Of a stretch of DNA of 19,415 bases, positions 13,679 through 19,415 are shown piece by piece (the first letter of the stretch is position 1; the number at the start of each line of letters is the position of its first letter). The translations under genes were made by a program, and so were the position numbers. Location of the stretch: the NCBI GenBank assembly GCA_025363325.1, contig JANYEF010000315.1:1-19415 (forward strand). The letters run 5' to 3'. Source of the stretch: Nitrospira sp. (lineage in GTDB: Bacteria > Nitrospirota > Nitrospiria > Nitrospirales > Nitrospiraceae). The notes under the pieces are model-generated. The model was not told where the DNA came from, made no database searches, and saw nothing but the letters and a program-made list of their open reading frames with translations.

Positions 13679-14215
13679 CTACTTCCCTGTCTTTCCGGCT
13701 TTCTTACGCAACACTTCCCCGGCGTAGCGAACGCCCTTTTGCTTATAGACGTCGGGAGGCTTTATGGCTCGCAAGTTCGCTGCAACCTGGCCTACCAATC
13801 GTTTGTCAGCCCCCTTCACATTGATCAACGTTTGCTTGTCTACCTTCACATCGATTCCAAGCGGAATCGGATACGTGACTGGGTTGATATAGCCCACATT
13901 GAAGCTCATGGTCCGACCCTGCACGGCAACCTTATACCCAACCCCGGTGATTTCTAAATTGCGCTCATAGCCCTTTGTCACGCCCTGAACGATGTTACTG
14001 AGTTCTGCACGAGTTAATCCATGCAATGCACGCACATGACGGTCCTCATTCAACCTATTTACCACGAGATGCCCATCCGTAATCGAGACCCCAAGACCTG
14101 GGGATAACGCCCAATCGAGCTTCCCGAGTGGACCCTTCACTGACACAACGGGACCAGCAACTTTCACATCTACTCCTGCTGGAATCTGGATTGGTTTCTT
14201 TCCTATACGTGACAT
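13679..14215 (-). CDS. rplF: 50S ribosomal protein L6
   Basis: The 178-residue product has the tandem L6 fold, starting MSRIGKKPIQIPAGV. The second repeat has VKVDKQTLINVKGADKRLVG and the conserved IKPPDVYKQKGVRYAGE near the end. L6 sits at the base of the L7/L12 stalk next to the sarcin-ricin loop. It starts with ATG behind a GAGG-type site, 56 bases after rpsH, and precedes rplR. Confidence 0.98.
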   Translation of the reverse strand: MSRIGKKPIQIPAGVDVKVAGPVVSVKGPLGKLDWALSPGLGVSITDGHLVVNRLNEDRHVRALHGLTRAELSNIVQGVTKGYERNLEITGVGYKVAVQGRTMSFNVGYINPVTYPIPLGIDVKVDKQTLINVKGADKRLVGQVAANLRAIKPPDVYKQKGVRYAGEVLRKKAGKTGK

Positions 14216-14271
14216 CGATGCCTCGTTCCTCTAGCAAGTCGCTGCGATGATAAACTGGTTCGCTCCACTCA

Positions 14272-14664
14272 TTACCACACCGAGCACAGAACTTCTCCGC
14301 CCAGTCCAGCGCGGCGAGAATCTTGATCCGTCATCAACCCCTTCGAGGTGGACAAGATCGCCACACCGATGCCGTTCTTGACTCGCGGGATGTCTTTGAT
14401 CCCCACATACACACGGCGTCCTGGCTTGCTCACTCGCTGCATACCGGTGACCACAGGCACTTCGTCCACATACCGAAGCTGAACTTTCAACACAGGATGA
14501 CCATCCGCCATGTCCGCCTGGACACCCTGAATATAACCTTCGTTCTGAAGCACTCGAAGGAGCTCTCGCTTGAGACGGGAGGCCGGCATGCTCACAGACT
14601 CGTGGCGCCGCCGAAGCCCGTTCTGTATTCGCACTAATAGATCGCTAATAGGATCTGTAACCAT
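14272..14664 (-). CDS. rpsH: 30S ribosomal protein S8
   Basis: The 130-residue product begins MVTDPISDLLVRIQNGLRRRH and ends with the S8 motif STSKGLMTDQDSRRAGLGGE. S8 binds helix 21 of 16S rRNA and, in E. coli, represses spc operon translation by binding the mRNA near the start of the L5 gene. The ATG has an AAAGGG site five bases away. A stable stem-loop (14682-14733) lies directly upstream, so local autocontrol is possible. Confidence 0.98.
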   Translation of the reverse strand: MVTDPISDLLVRIQNGLRRRHESVSMPASRLKRELLRVLQNEGYIQGVQADMADGHPVLKVQLRYVDEVPVVTGMQRVSKPGRRVYVGIKDIPRVKNGIGVAILSTSKGLMTDQDSRRAGLGGEVLCSVW

Positions 14665-14681
14665 ACCAACCCTTTCACCAA

Positions 14682-14733
14682 CGTTCTTCGTGTGATCAGG
14701 TGCGGGTCAACCGCATCGGTAACGCGAAGAACG
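14682..14733 (-). promoter_or_regulatory. Stem-loop with perfect 9-bp base upstream of rpsH
   Basis: On the minus strand CGTTCTTCG (14733-14725) pairs perfectly with CGAAGAACG (14690-14682). Inside, TGCGG (14715-14711) pairs with CCGCA (14705-14701) around a 5-base loop, leaving unpaired strands on both sides like a large internal loop. The element fills most of the 75-base gap between rpsZ and rpsH and ends 17 bases before the rpsH ATG. Its shape, two helices split by an internal loop, suits a ribosomal protein binding site. Confidence 0.45.
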
Positions 14734-14739
14734 GATAAT

Positions 14740-14925
14740 CTACCAACTCGACTTCCGAACCCCCGGGATCTCACCCTTCAGGCTCAGCAATCGAAAACAA
14801 ATTCTGCACATACGAAACCGTCGCAAAAAACCACGCACACGCCCGCAGACCTCACACCGGTGGTAGTCTCTGACCGGAAATTTCGACTTGACGGCCGCTT
14901 TATTTCTGAGCGCTAATCTCGACAC
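14740..14925 (-). CDS. rpsZ: 30S ribosomal protein S14 type Z
   Basis: This is the short, zinc-binding S14: 61 residues with Cys24, Cys27, Cys40 and Cys43 in CEVCGR and CRICFR, ending GEIPGVRKSSW. The long S14 of enterics (about 100 residues) has no zinc site. S14 is placed late in the 30S head near S3 and S10. The start is GTG behind AAGGAG at seven bases. Position between rplE and rpsH is standard. Confidence 0.97.
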   Translation of the reverse strand: MSRLALRNKAAVKSKFPVRDYHRCEVCGRVRGFLRRFRMCRICFRLLSLKGEIPGVRKSSW

Positions 14926-14946
14926 CTGCAGCTCCTTCGTTTGACA

Positions 14947-15603
14947 TTACGTCTGGAATGGCATTCCTAAATGCTTCAATAGCGCCCTGCCCTCATCGTT
15001 GGTCCTGGCGGTCGTGACGATGGTGATGTCCATTCCGTGGATCGACGCGACCTCATCATATTGGATCTCAGGGAAGATGAGCTGCTCTTTGAGTCCAAGC
15101 GTATAGTTACCTCGACCATCGAACGACTTTGGCGAAACACCTCGGAAGTCTCGAATCCGTGGCAATGACAATGTCACGAGACGGTCAAAAAACTCCCACA
15201 TCCTGCGACTCCGCAACGTCACTTTAGTGCCAATCGGCATCCCTTGGCGCAACTTGAAAGAGGCAATGGCCTTTTTCGCCTTTGTAATTAGAGGCTTTTG
15301 GCCCGTAATCGCTCCCAATTCCCCAGCAGCGCTTTCCAGCAGCTTCACGTTCTGAATGGCTTCTCCCATCCCCACGTTCAGCACAATCCGCTCAAGCTTC
15401 GGAACCTGCATGATGTTTTTATAGCCGAACTCTTTCATGAGTGCGGGCACAACCTTCTGCAGGTATGTCTCACGCATCCGTGGATTAAACTTGGACTCTT
15501 CGCTGCCCTCGTCCATCGCCTGCGGTGCCGACGACCCTTCCTTTTTCTTGGGTGGTCGCCGCTCCGACGACTTACCGCCTTTTCCTGATTCAATCTTCGC
15601 CAT
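14947..15603 (-). CDS. rplE: 50S ribosomal protein L5 with N-terminal extension
   Basis: The L5 domain starts near residue 39 (FNPRMRETYLQKVVPALMKE) and carries KLERIVLNVGMGEA, QKPLITKAKKAIASFKLR, and IRDFRGVSPKSFDGRGNYTLG. L5 holds 5S rRNA with L18 and contacts P-site tRNA and S13. The product has 218 residues against about 180 in the family. The extra 38 at the N-terminus are rich in Lys, Ser, Glu and Pro and probably disordered. The first ATG has a good GTGAGG site, while the internal ATGs at codons 30 and 43 do not, so the extension appears to be translated. The gene starts 15 bases behind rplX. Confidence 0.96.
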   Translation of the reverse strand: MAKIESGKGGKSSERRPPKKKEGSSAPQAMDEGSEESKFNPRMRETYLQKVVPALMKEFGYKNIMQVPKLERIVLNVGMGEAIQNVKLLESAAGELGAITGQKPLITKAKKAIASFKLRQGMPIGTKVTLRSRRMWEFFDRLVTLSLPRIRDFRGVSPKSFDGRGNYTLGLKEQLIFPEIQYDEVASIHGMDITIVTTARTNDEGRALLKHLGMPFQT

Positions 15604-15618
15604 CTGGCGTCCTCACTC

Positions 15619-15954
15619 CTACTCGACTGAGTCGTTCGATTTTTTACTGAACCGAACCCGTTGGCCATCATCGAGCGTACGCACACCCAGCCGGGTTGGC
15701 TTTTTCGTCACAGGACACAGATACATGACATTTGAGATCGCAATAGGCGCTTCCCGTTCGAGAATGCCACCTTGCTTGACCTTCTGATTCGGCTTGGTAT
15801 GACGCTTAATCATATTCAGCTTATCGACCACAAGCTTCCCCACTGCGGGATCAACCGAAAGGACTTTCCCGGACTTGCCGCGATCACGTCCGGCGATCAC
15901 AACCACCGTATCACCCTTGCGAATTCGACTCTTCTTCAACGCCTGCTTATTCAT
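15619..15954 (-). CDS. rplX: 50S ribosomal protein L24
   Basis: The 111-residue product has an N-terminal KOW motif (IRKGDTVVVIAGRDRGKSGK, about residues 11-30), then NMIKRHTKPNQKVKQGGI and the PIAISNVMYLCPVTKKPTRLG segment of bacterial L24. L24 is an assembly initiator protein at the tunnel exit. It starts with ATG 19 bases after rplN. Confidence 0.98.
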   Translation of the reverse strand: MNKQALKKSRIRKGDTVVVIAGRDRGKSGKVLSVDPAVGKLVVDKLNMIKRHTKPNQKVKQGGILEREAPIAISNVMYLCPVTKKPTRLGVRTLDDGQRVRFSKKSNDSVE

Positions 15955-15973
15955 CCCGCCGTCTCCACCCTCG

Positions 15974-16342
15974 TTAAAGCACTTCCGGGGCTAGGGAAAT
16001 AATCTTCATGAACTTTTTCCACCGCAACTCGCGCGCGATCGGCCCAAAGATACGCGTCCCAACGGGGTCCCCATCTTTATTGATGAGCACACAGGCATTC
16101 CGATCAAACTTAATGTAAGAGCCATCTTCGCGCCGCACTTCCTTGGTCGTCCTCACGACCACGGCACGGCTCACATCGCCCTTCTTGACCGTTGCCGCAG
16201 GAATCGCCTCTTTCACCGCCACGACGACAATGTCTCCGAGAGAGGCGTACCGACGCCTGGTTCCACCGAGCACATGAAAACACATGGCCTGCTTAGCACC
16301 AGAGTTATCCGCCACATCCATGTATGTATAGCTTTGAATCAT
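15974..16342 (-). CDS. rplN: 50S ribosomal protein L14
   Basis: The 122-residue product is full length and starts MIQSYTYMDVADNSGAKQAM. It has the beta-barrel sequence GDIVVVAVKEAIPAATVKKGDV and closes with FGPIARELRWKKFMKIISLAPEVL. L14 contributes to intersubunit bridges B5 and B8 and is the docking point for the silencing factor RsfS. It begins 33 bases after rpsQ and is conventionally the first gene of the spc cluster. I see no promoter in that short gap. Confidence 0.98.
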   Translation of the reverse strand: MIQSYTYMDVADNSGAKQAMCFHVLGGTRRRYASLGDIVVVAVKEAIPAATVKKGDVSRAVVVRTTKEVRREDGSYIKFDRNACVLINKDGDPVGTRIFGPIARELRWKKFMKIISLAPEVL

Positions 16343-16375
16343 AGTCCTTGTGTTTCCTCTACCCTTCGCACGGCC

Positions 16376-16648
16376 TCAACCTAATTCACCCCGCCCCTTT
16401 TCCACGACTTCAACAACCCGCATATGCTTATCCTTACTAATAGGTCTTGTCTCAACCATGCGAACACGGTCACCGATCTTGCAAGCGTTATCCTCATCAT
16501 GGGCCTTGAATTTTGTAATCCGTCGAAGCACCTTCCGGTAGAGCGGGTGAATAACCGAACGCTCAATCTCGACAACCACGGTCTTGTTCATCTTATTACT
16601 GACCACACGCCCAACCCATTCACGCCGTTTATTTACTGACTCTCCCAT
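16376..16648 (-). CDS. rpsQ: 30S ribosomal protein S17
   Basis: The 90-residue product has the S17 OB-fold: GRVVSNKMNKTVVVEIERSVIHPLYRK, then KFKAHDEDNACKIGDRVRMVETRPISKDKHMRVV. S17 is a primary binder of the 16S 5' domain. The ATG follows the rpmC stop after two bases, so the pair is tightly coupled. Confidence 0.98.
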   Translation of the reverse strand: MGESVNKRREWVGRVVSNKMNKTVVVEIERSVIHPLYRKVLRRITKFKAHDEDNACKIGDRVRMVETRPISKDKHMRVVEVVEKGRGELG

Positions 16649-16650
16649 CC

Positions 16651-16872
16651 TCAGGCCCCTTTCGCAGTAGTAGAAATTGCATCGGCCTGCACGAGCTCGC
16701 GTTGAATCGTCTTGACACGTGCAATGGACCGCTTCGTCTTTCGCAGCTGCATGGGGTTTTCCAACCGTCCAGTCCCCATCTGAAAACGAAGATTGAAGAG
16801 TTCCTGCGTGAGCTGCTGCGACTTCTCCACCAGCTCAGGTCCCGTGAGTTGCCGTAATTCCTTCAGATCCAT
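16651..16872 (-). CDS. rpmC: 50S ribosomal protein L29
   Basis: From the ATG at 16872 the product has 73 residues: MDLKELRQLTGPELVEKSQQ, then LFNLRFQMGTGRLENPMQLRKTKRSIAR-type helices, the two-helix hairpin of L29. L29 lines the tunnel exit beside L23, where the signal recognition particle and trigger factor dock. An in-frame upstream ATG inside rplP would add 24 residues unlike L29. The chosen start has AGGAG at eight bases and leaves a 37-base gap after rplP. Confidence 0.96.
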   Translation of the reverse strand: MDLKELRQLTGPELVEKSQQLTQELFNLRFQMGTGRLENPMQLRKTKRSIARVKTIQRELVQADAISTTAKGA

Positions 16873-16909
16873 GGATGCGCTCCTACCATTGCGGCCGGTT
16901 CTGCCGATG

Positions 16910-17323
16910 CTAAAACTCGCCGCGGATGACACATTTCGTGGCAATGGGCAACTTATGAGAAGCCAAGCGGAAAGCCTCCTTGGCGACCTCCGGCGTCACA
17001 CCATCCATCTCATAAAGAATGCGGCCAGGTTTCACGACGGCGACCCAGTACTCCGGGTTGCCCTTTCCCTTACCCATTCGAGTTTCAGCCGGCTTCTTGG
17101 TAATTGGCTTATCGGGAAAAATTCTCGTCCAAACCTGGCCCCCGCGCTTCACACACCGGGTGATCGCGATGCGCGCCGCTTCAATCTGTCGGCTAGTGAC
17201 CCAGCCTGGCTCAAGCGCCTTGAGTCCAAACTCCCCGAGGGTAATCTGACCGCCACGATAGGCCTTGCCGGTCATACGGCCCTTCATCATTTTGCGGAAC
17301 TTTACTTTCTTTGGTGCTAACAC
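16910..17323 (-). CDS. rplP: 50S ribosomal protein L16
   Basis: The 137-residue product shows L16: KKVKFRKMMKGRMTGKAYRG, then GWVTSRQIEAARIAITRCVKRGG, IFPDKPITKKPAETRMGKGKG and YEMDGVTPEVAKEAFRLASHKLP. L16 organises the A-site tRNA region and is one of the last proteins to join the 50S subunit. The arginine in the ETRMGKGKG loop is the residue hydroxylated by YcfD in E. coli. The start is GTG behind AAAGAGG, 14 bases after rpsC. Confidence 0.98.
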   Translation of the reverse strand: MLAPKKVKFRKMMKGRMTGKAYRGGQITLGEFGLKALEPGWVTSRQIEAARIAITRCVKRGGQVWTRIFPDKPITKKPAETRMGKGKGNPEYWVAVVKPGRILYEMDGVTPEVAKEAFRLASHKLPIATKCVIRGEF

Positions 17324-17337
17324 GATATCCTCTTTAG

Positions 17338-18009
17338 TTACCCGAGTCTGCGGTCAAATGCTGATTCTTTCTTGAGGGGCTGTAGCGGAAGGACCTCCCC
17401 CTTATAGATCCAGGTCTTGATCCCGATCTGTCCCATTGTCGTGTGGGCTTCGGCAAACCCATAGTCGATGTCAGCCCGAAGCGTATGGAGAGGCACACGG
17501 CCTTCACGGTACCACTCCGAGCGCGCGATCTCAGCCCCGCCAAGACGGCCCCCGACCATAATCTTGATACCCTGAGCTCCGAGACGAAGTGCGGACTGCA
17601 CACTTCGCTTCATGGCCCGACGGAAGGCCACTCGCTTCTCTAACTGAGTGGCGACGTTTTCACACACCAACTGGGCATCTAGTTCGGGCTTCTTGATTTC
17701 TTTCACCGTAATGTACACCTGACCGGAATAGCTCTTCTCCAACTCCGCCTTGAGCTTATCGACCTCAGCCCCCTTACGGCCGATGATGATCCCGGGGCGC
17801 GCGGTGTGAATAATGACTCGCGTCTGGTCTCCAGACCGCTCGATTTCAACCTTGGCTACACCAGCATGAAAGAGACGCTGCTTGACCATCTTGCGAATTT
17901 TGATATCCTGATGGAGCAGCTTCGCATAGTCCTTGCTGGCATACCAGCGAGATGACCACGTCACGTTGTATCCTAGTCGGTATCCGATCGGATGTGTCTT
18001 TTGACCCAT
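17338..18009 (-). CDS. rpsC: 30S ribosomal protein S3
   Basis: The 223-residue product begins MGQKTHPIGYRLGYNVTWSS. It has a type II KH domain with the GXXG loop Gly77-Arg-Lys-Gly80 in IIIGRKGAEVDKL, and the S3 C-terminal domain with GAQGIKIMVGGRLGGAEIARSEW and LRADIDYGFAEAHTTMGQIGIK. S3 sits at the mRNA entrance with S4 and S5, and its arginines and lysines help unwind mRNA. It starts with ATG 56 bases after rplV. Confidence 0.98.
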   Translation of the reverse strand: MGQKTHPIGYRLGYNVTWSSRWYASKDYAKLLHQDIKIRKMVKQRLFHAGVAKVEIERSGDQTRVIIHTARPGIIIGRKGAEVDKLKAELEKSYSGQVYITVKEIKKPELDAQLVCENVATQLEKRVAFRRAMKRSVQSALRLGAQGIKIMVGGRLGGAEIARSEWYREGRVPLHTLRADIDYGFAEAHTTMGQIGIKTWIYKGEVLPLQPLKKESAFDRRLG

Positions 18010-18065
18010 AACTTCTTGTGCCTCACTCAGACGGGAAATAAATCCGTTCCGTTAGCCGCCTCTAC

Positions 18066-18419
18066 CTACTTCTTTTCCTTCACGCTTGCAGCCGACACGA
18101 CGACCGTAATGTGGCTCATACGCTTTTGAATCGCATTTGCACGCCCCTGCGATCGAGCCCGAAATCGCTTCAACGTCGGCCCGCAATCAACGAACGCCTT
18201 CGACACTACCATCGATTCACTGTCGCCCATTTCCTTTTGCTCTGCATTAGCCACAGCGGACCGCAAAATCTTTTCGACCACCTTCGATGCATGACGCGGC
18301 AAATTTCTGAGCATTGCCAAGGCCATCGGTACTTGCTGCCCACGGATCAAATCAATCACCGGGCGCGCCTTTCTCGGAGAGACACGGACAAACCTTAGAA
18401 CTGCTTGTGCTTCAGCCAT
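18066..18419 (-). CDS. rplV: 50S ribosomal protein L22
   Basis: The 117-residue product has the L22 core (RFVRVSPRKARPVIDLIRG, NLPRHASKVVEKILRSAVANAEQ-type helices) and the long beta-hairpin RARSQGRANAIQKRMSHITV that lines the peptide tunnel and is the site of macrolide resistance changes. I used the ATG at 18419. A TTG five codons upstream is in frame but has no ribosome site. The purine run GGATGGGAAGG in front serves the ATG. Confidence 0.96.
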   Translation of the reverse strand: MAEAQAVLRFVRVSPRKARPVIDLIRGQQVPMALAMLRNLPRHASKVVEKILRSAVANAEQKEMGDSESMVVSKAFVDCGPTLKRFRARSQGRANAIQKRMSHITVVVSAASVKEKK

Positions 18420-18463
18420 AACCTTCCCATCCAATCGAATTTGCCGAGACCGCGGCCTGTCAC

Positions 18464-18751
18464 CTACTTGAGGGCGACTGACTTCTCTGTCCTGGCATGC
18501 CCATGCCCCTTAAAGAACCTGGTCGGAGCAAACTCTCCCAGCTTGTGCCCGACCATGTTTTCCGTCACAAAGACAGGAATGAACTTTTTGCCATTATGAA
18601 CTGCGAACGTATGTCCGATCATATCTGGAATAACGGTGGAGCGCCGCGACCAGGTCTTAATGATCTTTCGATCCTTATTCTGATTCATCCGCTCCACTTT
18701 TTCCAGCAGATGGTCGTCTACAAATGCGCCTTTACTTACTGACCTCGGCAT
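18464..18751 (-). CDS. rpsS: 30S ribosomal protein S19
   Basis: The 95-residue product begins MPRSVSKGAFVDDHLLEKVE and includes KTWSRRSTVIPDMIGHTFAV, NGKKFIPVFVTENMVGHKLG and EFAPTRFFKGH, which is the full S19 pattern. S19 pairs with S13 in the 30S head and touches A-site and P-site tRNA. It starts nine bases behind rplB with an ATG. Confidence 0.98.
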   Translation of the reverse strand: MPRSVSKGAFVDDHLLEKVERMNQNKDRKIIKTWSRRSTVIPDMIGHTFAVHNGKKFIPVFVTENMVGHKLGEFAPTRFFKGHGHARTEKSVALK

Positions 18752-18760
18752 CGCGTACTC

Positions 18761-19415
18761 CTACTTGCGGCGGGAAATAATGAACTTGTCCGTTGCCTTG
18801 TTGTTCCGGGTCTTATAGCCCTTGGTCGGAAGACCCCATGGAGAAACTGGATGGGGGTTACCCTGTCCAGACTTTCCTTCGCCACCACCATGCGGGTGGT
18901 CGACCGGATTCATCACTACACCGCGCACATTCGGGCGTCGGCCCAACCATCGATTGCGGCCTGCCTTCCCAACATTAATATTCTCGTGATCCGTATTCCC
19001 AACCTGCCCAACGGTTGCCATGCAGGTTGAAAGGATTTTACGCATTTCACCTGACCTGAGTCGCACCTGCACATACTCACCATCACGTCCCATTACCTGA
19101 GCAGAGCCGCCGGCGCTACGAATCAGCTGTCCGCCTTTTCCAGGCTTTAACTCTACATTATGGATAGTGGTTCCCAATGGCATGCTGGACAAGGGCAACG
19201 CATTCCCAATACGCACATCTGATCCAAGACCGGCCTGCACCACATCTCCGACCTTGAGGCCAACAGGGGCCAGGATATAGCGCTTCTCCCCGTCCTTATA
19301 GTGCACCAAGGCAATCCTGGCTGATCGATTGGGATCATATTCAAGCGCAGCAATGGTACCTGGGATTCCGGTCTTGTCTCGCCGGAAATCAATCTTTCGA
19401 TAGAGCCGTTTATGC
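18761..19415 (-). CDS. rplB: 50S ribosomal protein L2, C-terminal 217 residues (partial)
   Basis: The gene enters from the right edge, one base into a codon, and about 60 N-terminal residues are missing. The visible frame begins HKRLYRKIDFRRDKTGIPGT and continues through EYDPNRSARIALVHYKDGEK. It includes SAGGSAQVMGRDGEYVQVRLRS-type strands and the loop MNPVDHPHGGGEGKSGQGNP, whose histidine has been linked to peptidyl transferase function. It ends TDKFIISRRK. L2 is a primary 23S binder at the subunit interface. Upstream S10-cluster genes (rpsJ, rplC, rplD, rplW) would lie beyond the window. Confidence 0.97.
   Translation of the reverse strand, partial: HKRLYRKIDFRRDKTGIPGTIAALEYDPNRSARIALVHYKDGEKRYILAPVGLKVGDVVQAGLGSDVRIGNALPLSSMPLGTTIHNVELKPGKGGQLIRSAGGSAQVMGRDGEYVQVRLRSGEMRKILSTCMATVGQVGNTDHENINVGKAGRNRWLGRRPNVRGVVMNPVDHPHGGGEGKSGQGNPHPVSPWGLPTKGYKTRNNKATDKFIISRRK

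Noticed and set aside
15598..15609. CGCC-AGAT-GGCG hairpin over the rplE start as an S8 site
   Set aside because: Four base pairs with a 4-base loop are expected by chance, and the ribosome site stays free.

Overview
The window is a single-direction block: every gene I can support lies on the minus strand, so the biological reading order runs from base 19415 down to base 1. It begins inside rplB and runs without a break through the rest of the S10 cluster (rplB, rpsS, rplV, rpsC, rplP, rpmC, rpsQ), the spc cluster (rplN, rplX, rplE, rpsZ, rpsH, rplF, rplR, rpsE, rpmD, rplO, secY, then adk, map, infA, rpmJ) and the alpha cluster (rpsM, rpsK, rpsD, rpoA, rplQ). After a 190-base gap with terminator-like hairpins comes a second operon, lptC-lptA-lptB-rpoN-hpf-rapZ. 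The window closes with a 374-base non-coding stretch and the first 83 codons of a pilM-like type IV pilus gene.

The organism is a diderm, LPS-exporting bacterium (Lpt genes, sigma-54, type IV pilus) of moderately high GC. The proteins and gene order are most like Nitrospira and relatives (Nitrospirota). That placement is a recollection-based inference, not a search result. Ribosomal proteins S4, S14 and L36 and adenylate kinase are all of the cysteine-rich, zinc-binding type. GTG start codons are frequent (infA, rpsD, rpsE, rpsZ, rplP, rplQ, secY, lptC).

The genes fall into three working groups. The first builds the ribosome, RNA polymerase alpha and the translocon, with adk, map and infA as usual passengers. 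The second finishes the LPS export bridge (LptC, LptA, LptB) and adds sigma-54, a long ribosome hibernation factor and RapZ. The third is the start of a pilus assembly cluster, probably with its own promoter.

I found no mobile element, CRISPR array, tRNA, rRNA or defence system, and I do not claim a new protein system. The unexplained structure is in the RNA and regulatory layer. There is a multi-branched leader with a possible pseudoknot between rpmJ and rpsM. There are perfect 9-bp stems upstream of rpsH and rpsE, and a hairpin covering the rpsD ribosome binding site. A good sigma-54 -24/-12 site points the opposite way across the likely promoter of the operon that encodes sigma-54. All of these were found by eye and none has been folded or tested.
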